Positions 1 to 9,800 of a stretch of 64,000 nt of DNA are shown here, in pieces. The notes beneath the pieces are model-generated. The model was not told the DNA's origin and searched no databases. It saw only the letters and a list, made by a program, of their open reading frames with translations. Source of the DNA: Holothuria scabra (Eukaryota > Echinodermata > Holothuroidea > Aspidochirotida > Holothuriidae). The number at the start of each line of letters is the position of its first letter. The first letter of the stretch is position 1. Location of the stretch: positions 2,418,001 to 2,482,000 of the forward strand of contig CM074179.1 of the NCBI GenBank assembly GCA_037179385.1, given 5' to 3'. Position numbers and translations under genes: made by a program.

Positions 1-711
1 ACAGGAACTCAAATTTTATGTTTTTGGTTCAAATCAGTATGAAATTGTAACATGATATGAGTAACATAGAGAAACTTGTATACACAGAGCATATAAACTA
101 GATCGATGAGTGATTTAATAGAATGAACATAAAAATCAAAAAATGAAAATAAGAAGAAAAAAGGGATAAAAAATACTAGAAGGGCTTAGCTTTACTAAAA
201 GCCATAAAGTAAACTTTAATTGTACATAGAATGAACAAAGGAGGAAGCTGATTATTGAATCCAAATTGAACTGTCTTGGCCACAAATCTAGAACAGTACA
301 AGATGTGTGGTAGTTAAGTAATGGTGAAGGGGCTAGGAAGGGGTAGGATATATGGAAATTGATATGAAAAGGGGTCAAGATGAAGAAGGATGTTATTTTG
401 TGGATATTTTGTGGAAGATAGGAAAAAGAATGAAGAAATATTGTAAATTAAGTTGAAGGGGGAGACATGGGTTTAGAGAACCATGGATTTAGTTGAGAAA
501 GCATTTAATATTTAATGCCTGCCTGTAGGGAATGAGGACATGGAATAGATTGTACTCTTCAAACTGAAGTTGTATTCACAAATTGTCAATTTTTATTTTG
601 AATTTTGAGACAAATTTAATGGCTCTATGCCACCTCATTGTAAAGGAAGCGTTACAGATGTACTGTCTTTCAATTGTGCCTGTATTCAAATTCTGTCAAT
701 TTGTTTTTCAG

Positions 712-801
712 GCAATGGATCATCTCCATGGTGATGGGGCCAAGTTTCCCAAGAAAATCTCCTATCACAACCCACCAGACCTGGCCTTGGAATCTCTTGA
801 G
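712..801 (+). CDS. CABIN1: CABIN1 exon a (first in window)
   Basis: The exon follows a pyrimidine-rich acceptor ending tttttcag and ends at GAG|GTATGA. It has thirty codons, phase 0 at both ends, and reads [15 protein letters not shown] then [11 protein letters not shown]. The next exon continues [11 protein letters not shown], as expected for the family (ALE-(S/A)-(L/V)-E-VYFR-like). Bases 1-711 are intron; I see no exon or repeat I can name there. Confidence 0.82.
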
Positions 802-3800
802 GTATGATTGTAAGATTGTTTAGAAATCACATTTACATATCACCATTTTGCAGAATTCCTTTGCAAGTGATGCTGAAATACTCAAGAAATCATCACATTT
901 CCCTAAGAAAATGGGAGTATGGAGAAACTTATTTAAACCTTTAAAACTGGAAGGTTACACTTTGACTAATGTAAGATGTCAGTTGCATTTTTGAGATATT
1001 GAAGGGGAGATATACCATCTTTTGGTTGAAATGTTGAAAGAAAGTTTCCTTCAGAATATTGTGATATTTTGTTCGTAATTTAAATGTTTATTGATAGTAT
1101 CTTCCTAGGTTCCTCTGTTGTATAAGGTTTATGTAACATCTATGTGTCCTCTTTACCTTTGTAGATGTATTTCAGAATTCATGCTGCAGTTCTTAAGACC
1201 TTAGAGAGGGAACAGGGAAACATGGAAGCCATTGACTTCACTTCACTTGAAGAGATTTTAAGAAAGGCTGGACAAAAACAATTTGTAAAACGACAGGAGA
1301 AAAAGTTGTCTGAGATCAGCAGTGAACAGTAAGTTTTATCTGATGGAAGCTCTTGATATTGACAGGAGCTTGCTAAGATTTATTGAGGATGGTTGGGGGG
1401 AGGGGGGGGGGGGGTCAGGTGAACAGGAAGGGATGCTATAGGTTCTTGAGTCTAGGATGAATATGACAACATTCTGTTCAATATATTCCAGAGGTTAGAA
1501 GAATGTTTGTTGAGTTTCATATTGATGGGAAGCAGGTTTTGAAGTAGTGGGTCAGGAGAGTGTAAAAGATAGGTATAGAGATTATGCAGGTGACGTCAGC
1601 ATGTTTAAACTTGGCATACTGGATGGAAATGATCAAAGGAAAGGGGACTACACCAAAACCTTAGTAACAATTGTTGTAAAATGGACACCTGCATGGAAAA
1701 ACAGGGAGATGTGCAATACAGTGATGTAGGTGCATAATCCCTATGAAGGGAGGGGGGCTGGTGGTTGGGTGTAGTAGAAAAGTTGGTGATAGAGTTTGAA
1801 GAGAACTGAATGATTTGCATATATAAGGACCATATAAGGAATCTCAACAACAACAGGATTCTTCATCTCTACATGAAACTGTCTTACATTCCATGCATTA
1901 ACCCTTCTCTCGAATTATACACTCTTGCACATGGAGTAGGGAAAACAAGCCAGTGAGCCACAACTGGAAAAAAGGTTGTGGCTGGCTTGACTTTAACCAA
2001 TAGGTTGGAAACTGGGCCGTAAAACTCCATCTAACTAACTAACTCTTCCTCAATGCAATACTTCATTGCTCCTTAGAACACATCATGTCTGAAACAAACT
2101 CCCCATGCTAAATGAGAACCCTTGATACAAGGTTCCATGCAAATACCTCATCCCTTTGGACAATTAATTTCCCTCCAACAGCATGTCATCCTTTCAGACA
2201 ACATATTGCCGCAATACAAAGCACCATCCTTCTAAGCAACACAAAATCCCATAAACATTTATTCATATGACATAAATGTCTCAGTGTGTGCTGCAATTAA
2301 TTCAAAGTGAATGTGTTATGTATCATATCCTTGGAAGTCTCTTTCTGCTAAAATGTGTTACTTAGCTGTATTATAGCTGTTTTATATGTTCAGACCCTCA
2401 ACAGATGATGATGTATTTCGTATCATCTCCTGGAAGTTTGTAAGTGCTTTCAGCCAAAATGTACTACTAATAGCTGTATTATGTCTTCAGACCTGCAACA
2501 AATGATATTTACAGTTGACAAAGTGATTGCTGAAATGAAAAAGTAGATCAAACCAAATTATCTCAATTATTTCACAGCTCTACTGATGTGGAACCAGACA
2601 ATCTTAAATTACAGCCCCCTCCCCTGGTCCCTACCTCCAGATCCAACAGTCCTCGCTATTTCATGACTCCCCAGGATCATGATTATATTGGTCGTCTGTA
2701 CAGGAGATCACAATGTAGCAGTCAGGAAGACACAACACCTGTTGGTGAGTTCAGTGACCTTTAACATTTCTAACTATCTGTGATATTTAGTAGGCTTTGC
2801 CGGGTTAGTCAACTCTGCTTGATAATCATGACTCCTTGCCAGGAGTTGCATTACTCCTCTTGGAACTGTGACCCGTTTGAAACTTTTAAAACTGCTCATT
2901 GTGGGTCAATTACTACTTATGTTCTGTGTTCTCAGGTGACAGTTTGGCAATTATGTCACCCCTCTGATTAATAGCACACATTATGTGCTCAAATACGTGG
3001 TGTATAATCAAAACACAGCATAACGTATCTGTTAATGGCAGTTATGAAGTCACTGAAATCAATGCCAAGCTTCAATGTCATGTCAACTTAAGTACTTGTG
3101 TCCAAATATATCACAGTTGTCTAAGCCTGGTAAGTTATTCAAGGTGCATTCAGTAGTTACATGGTAAGATTTGATAAATCTCAAATATTCAAGATGGAGA
3201 TAAGCAAAATACTGGTGGAAATAAAACAACATAGCAAAAAAGGTTTCCAGAAATGTTTTAAGTGTTTGTGCACAAATCTTTGTTGGGAGGTGGGTTGAAG
3301 ATTTGTTCAGGTAACCATTGTATTTTTTATTCCTATGGCTCACAGTAGCTGTGAGGGTGTGAGGATGTGAGGGTGTGAGGGTGTGAGGATGTGAGGGTGT
3401 GAGGATGTGAGGGTGTGAGGGTGTGAGGATTAGGGGTGAAGGTTGCACAAGAGAAAATGGACAAATCCTCTTGAATAATTGATTTCATTTCCTATTTTAG
3501 ATACTGCTTCTGAAAGTGATATATTCTCAGGAGATGAAAGTGCCATTACCATGGAAACAGACTTACCCAAAGGATCACTTCCAGAATCACAGCCCAGCAT
3601 ACTGGCAAGTACCATCCAGGAATCAGCTGACCCACCAGGAAGGTCAACAGAATCTGAGGGCTTGGAAAAGATGGATGAATCTAATCTTGAACCAGGCAAA
3701 AGTGGTGATACTCCCACTGGTGGAGAAAGTGAAAAGGCTGGGACAGTAGCTCCATCCTCTGAAGACAAGGAGGATGCAGGGGAGGCAGAGAAGAAGAAGA

Positions 3801-6800
3801 AGGAGGGAGTTATGATGACTGACACTGAGATTGCATTTGAGCGGTTGGTTGAACAAAGCATTCGGGCTATGCACCTGTGTTTGCAGAGGTTTCCTCAACA
3901 TTACAAGTCATTGTATCGAATAGCTCACTGGCACCTGACCTCAGAGAGTCAAAAGGTGATTTAGTGGAGTTACTTTTATACCAATATGTATAGAGGGTGG
4001 GTTTGCTGTGGAGGTTGGGGAGGTTATGTGCAATACCAATATGTATAGAGGGTGGGTTTGCTGTGGAGGTTGGGGAGGTTATGTGCAATACCAATATGTA
4101 TAGAGGGTGGGTATGCTGTGGAGGTTGGGGAGGTTATGTGCAATACCAAGATGTATAGAGGGTGGGTGACCTGTGGGGGGGTGGGGTATGTGCAGTACCA
4201 ATATGTATAGAGGGTGGGTGTGCTGGTGGGAGGGAGTATGTGCTGTGTAGATAGTTCTCATATGATGTCCATCAAGCTTTTCACATGAAGTAGGTCAGCC
4301 ATCTCATAAGGCAACCCGGGCATGTACATACAGGCTTGCCTTGTGACATGAGAGAACCATTTATAGTGGAATATTTTGATAATCTGAGAAACATTGGGTC
4401 ATTTAGAGGTTTAAAGTATTTTAGCACATTGCAACTTTTTGGGATCGTGGGATATATTGATAAAAAATCTAAAACCCAATTTATTTTTTGGCTTGTTTAA
4501 ATTGTCTTGTTGTGACTGTGACTACACCATTAGTGTTTTCTTGGCAGATAATGCAGTGCTGCCAACTGTTCTGCTTTTAATGCCGAAATTTACGGTGTTC
4601 TGATTTTTAGTGAAAATGGAGTCATGACCTTACATGTACAATGTTGACATTTGTTTCTTGATATAGTGGAAGTTTTTGAGATTGTTGCAGAAAATGATGT
4701 TTGTGTAAATGTGTGGAATTAGTAACATGTCCAATCAGTTGAGGTCATCAGTGATATGGTGGATTTTGAAATCTGATTGGTTGGCAGGCCATTGTAAATT
4801 TTGGCATGGAATCAGTCAGTTTTGAAACTTTTGCTTTTTTCACATATCTTTAGAACCTGCAGTGGTGTCGAGACCTTCTATTGGGCAATGTGTTACCATG
4901 GCAACAGTTACCCCACATGCCTGCACCTGCTCTCTTTGGGGAGCACAGTAAAACTAAGAATATTTTCCAAGGTATCTGGAGGATCCCTATTGCAGATATT
5001 GACAGGTAACTTCACTTGCTATATGTAGCTTAAAGGGAAAATGCCATTACTTTAATATGGATTAGTATAGTTGACTATCCTGTTTTATGAATGGCTCTTG
5101 AGAATCATGACACCATATCCTTCGCACTCAATTGTAAAATTAACAAGGTTTCACTGCTTGAATTACCCTGAATATGAAATATATATGTGTCCTGAAATAT
5201 CATGAAAGATACTTGTAAGTTTTAGTTGTTGTTTTGAAAGAAGTCTTGGGTGAGTGTTTTTGCCCTTTAAGTTATTTGGCATGATAGCTGTTTTCATTCC
5301 CTGACTAGTAAGACAAATTTTAACATTTGGTTGTATCCCTACTTTTGATACAATTGTATACCTAATGTTTGGTCTAATATGGCCATTTTTGATTGGAATG
5401 GATTACTTGTGCAAGTAAAATACTGTCTGCATTTACAAGGCAGTAAAATGAAACTTTGTACCAAGTGTTGGTTATTCTTTGCCTACAAGTATGGTGAGAA
5501 CTTTTTTTTTACCCTCACTCCTAGGTCAGGCAGTTTTAGTTGGCACATGTATCGTTCAGTTACATTATTGATTGAAGTTCTGGAAGCTATGAAAGATGAT
5601 GCTATGCTACTACAGTTGGCAACCAAGCTGGCCAGGACACCAGAGCAGGGGAAGTAAGTGAAAGCTGGTTTTGTTTGATGCTCCCTCATCAATATTTAAA
5701 TCAGCTATGGTATTTTATAGAGTTTATGCACGTGACATCAGTGTGTTTCAATTTGGCATACTGGATGCCAATGATCATGTGCATGTGTGTTACTGTTTTG
5801 TGTGCCTGACAGCACCTTCGTAACAATTGTTGCACAATGAATGCCTAGATGTCAAAATGGAAAAAAATGCACAATGCAGTTACATGGGTGCATGACCTGT
5901 TATGGAAAGATGTACAATGCAGTTACATTGGTGCATGACCTGTTATGGAAAGGTGCACAATGCAGTTACATTGGTGCATGACCTGTTATGGAAAGATGCA
6001 CAATGCAGTGACATTGGACCATGACCTGTTATGGAAAGATGCGCAATGCAGTTACATCAGTGCATGACCTGTTATGGAAAGATTCACAATGCATTGAAAT
6101 TGGTACATAACCTGTTATGGAAAGATGCACAATGCAGTGACATTGGTGCATGACCTCTTCAGCAAAGTTTGAAATGAAGTCACTAAATAGATCTATATTG
6201 TCAACGTGCAGATTTGGCTGATAAAATTTTGAACCAACCCTATCTATGTCAGTAAGCTTTAAAACCTTTAAAATTCAGAACATTCATATTTTTGGATGTG
6301 AAGCCTTGAAAATACAGTGATAAGAAAGTTTGATAGATCAATCACAAACATGCAACTAACAAAATCACATTGATACTGCCATACACAACACAAATTGATG
6401 CATTGCAGGTTGACCAAACCCTCTTGTTGCACTGTAGATTGTGTGTAAGCCAGAGGTAACAATGTTGACAATTACGTTAATTAAGCCCTGTGCATGACTT
6501 GGCACTTTGTGATTGATATCTATAAAACTTACTCAACTGATATTTTTTTGTTTGCCAGAAAATTCCTTCGTGATTCTGATAGACCTCACCTGGCTAACAG
6601 GGCCTATCAGACTTGCCATAAGTTGCTATCTGAGAAGGCTAGTGATTCATCGTCGTTGGATGCTGATGGTCAACTGAACCTTTTGATGAAAATATGGCAT
6701 ACAACATCACTTGGACAGCAACTTCACCTCTCGATTGAGGGCGACATTGCAAATAAATCGTTGACTGATGTCTTTGTTACTTTGAAGGGAGACGATGTGA

Positions 6801-9800
6801 GTAGAGATATCTGTTGATAATGAACATAATGGTAAAGCTCCAGAATGCTAGACTGATTATAATTACAGTTGGGGGAAAAGGGAGGGAATGACCAAGGGAC
6901 CATTAACTGTTAATAATGCTTTAATGATAGTAAAATACCTAGAAAAATCTTGCAATTTATAAAATACAATTTCCATGTATGGGCAAGTCCTTACACTCTG
7001 CTTTCAGTAAGAAATGAGACTATTATAGATTCATGGAATTGAACTGAAGATTAAGTTTGGGGCTAAAAGATAGTGTGACATGTCAGCAAAAAGCCCAACT
7101 GTTTAGGAGTAAGCTTTCCTAGGGAAAAATTATTTGGAATTATGGCAGTAGTTATTTGGAATTATGTCAGTATCTGTTACGGTTCTAAAGATATTCTTCT
7201 CTAAGTTTGAATGTTCCTGGAGCAACTTTTAGCTTGTGGTAAAAAAATGATGTGGAGTGTTGCACAGTGTTGACAATTCATTTGTTGTCCCTATATTAAT
7301 TATCTCTTAGTTACTCATCAGATAGTTTATGGTTTGGTAATTAATACTGATGATATTCAAGGTCACAATTTGAACTTGCAAAATAAAACCCTCAGGACAT
7401 ACTAATTTTACAGTTGGTCCTTGAAATGGATATTGCAAAAAAAAAAAAGGATAATATAAGCCACATATGGCATGTTTCTTCCTAGACATCACAAGATTTT
7501 CATCTTGAAATGATGTGTATGCATGATTAAGTGCAAATAAGAAATTAACCTGTAAAATAATCAATTTTTGAAGAATTTTGATGGAAATTGCAGCAATTTG
7601 GGAGGTTTTAATGCTTCTTGCATCAAATATCTAACTTTTTCATTTTCATGTCATGTGTCATTAAAGATGTAGCCTCCTTACATTCTAGTCAGGGTTACCC
7701 TTCTGTCAAGGTTGGGCATGTTTCCATTGGCCTTGTCTAACACCTTGATGTCAGGAAGCAGATAGCACTGATTTTGACTTCAAATGAGGGTGGAGTTTTC
7801 AAGTTGAAACATTCATATTTATCAAAGGTCTAGTATTGTTGGTCATTTGAAGATCACATAATAGGCAGTGATATCTTTAAATCACAGGTTTGTGTAAAAT
7901 GTGCACCCAGTGTACATTCCTGTTGTATAGTGTAGAGTGTATAAACTACTTCTGATGCCTATGACTTGAGTTACCATGGTTACCAAGGTTATCCATGATA
8001 ATGTTGATGTGAGGCTTTCAGATAGGTTTAAAGCATATGCAAGTCATCCTTTTATCTGCTATACATCTCGATAAGGATAAAATTCAATGCAAAAGTAAGT
8101 TGCTTTGCAGAGAAAGGAAATGTTTTCAATCAATATTTTATATTGGCTTGGAATTCTCAACCACAAATTTTCATATTTGATGAGTGTTCTCTTTCCTGAT
8201 TGTTGAATCAAACTTTTCTGATTTGTGAAGCCAATTTTGTAGCTATTTGCTCCCTGATGTTGAGGGGTATGAAAAGACCAAATGAAGCATACCCTGAATG
8301 GAAGGGTTACCCTGACTACGTACATTCATGCCCAAAGCTTTTGAATTGTCATAAATGTTAGACTTGTTTATTTGAACAGATTTATTTGAATGGATACAAG
8401 CCTTAAACCTCTTGCCTATGATGCAGAGAAAATGCACAGTACTTCTTCATTCAATAACATGTCCATTAAAAGAGTCACATAGAAGCAAAAGGGCTGGTCA
8501 GAAATTACAGGGAAATGATTCAAAAGGTTTTGGTGTTTAAAATCTGAATTAGGAACCCAACTGAATATAGTTGTCATTTTGTAACTGTATTGGAGCACGT
8601 TGTTGCCACTTTGATTTTCGTTGAGATGTATTTGCATATCCCATATTTTTTTGTTTGAATAGGTTGAAGATGAGCCCTCCCCTCTAGAACAAGCTGTGAG
8701 ATTCTGTCAGAACCAGGCAAACATTTCAAAGTTACCTCAAGTAAGTTATTTTTCAAATTTCACCTTCTGTAGGGATGATACATTGTTCCTTTGCATGTAA
8801 TTACTTGAGCTTAACATTGAAAGAAATCAATTTATCTGCTTCAAGCCTTTAATCTTGTCATAACTTAATTTCTTTGGAGGTGCTTAGGCAGAAGAGGGGA
8901 AGAGCAGAAATGTGCCTTTCTTAGGGGGCCGGGGGTGGGGGAGAGGACACTTTAACAACTCAACAACTTAATATCACTCAAATACCAGGCTTTAAAGGGA
9001 ATTCAGTCATTCCAATTTAATCAGTGCTGTAGACTATCATATTTCATAAATGGCTCTTGAAAATCATGTGGCAAATTTGTTTTACAGTGAGTTGAAATTT
9101 ACAAGGAGTCACTGTTTGATCTACACCAGTGTTTCCCAACCTTTTTTAGCACAGCGCCCCCTTTAGTCAATAAGTTTTGTTCAAACGCCCCCTACCCCCC
9201 TACAGCTTATCACCATACATGGGTGGGGTGGAAGAGTACTAGCTGAATTAAGCTTTTCACCAAACCATGGGACTACAGTATACAGTATGCAGCGCTATAG
9301 AAAATTGCTATGGTAGACGTGAGTACAATAATGACATTTATGCTGGAATGAGATCAGGATGTGTGATTATTGAATGATTACTTTTTGATGTTTTGACTGA
9401 AGAATTTGTCTGTTTCATTTTCTGCTAATGCCCCCCTACTGTCCCCTTAGCCCTTACTGCCCCCTTGGTTCCTTCAAACACCCCGAGGGGGGCGGCACCA
9501 CCCCTGTTGGGAACCACTGATCTACACTGATTATGCAATATTTTATGTCCTGAAATATTATCAAAGATATTTGCGAGAGAAATAGGAGGAAATTTGTGAG
9601 ATTAAGTTGTTTTGAAATAAATCTTGGGTTACTGCTTTTACCCTTATGGTATTGCCCCTAGAAGTGAAAGTTGAGAGGGGTTTATGAAGTAAACATTGAT
9701 ATCTTATAATACTGCCACCTTCATTCATTATCTCTAAGGTGACTGCTGTCAGTTTAAACTCTTTTGCTACTGAAGGTGGTCATCTAGCCCTCCATACAGA

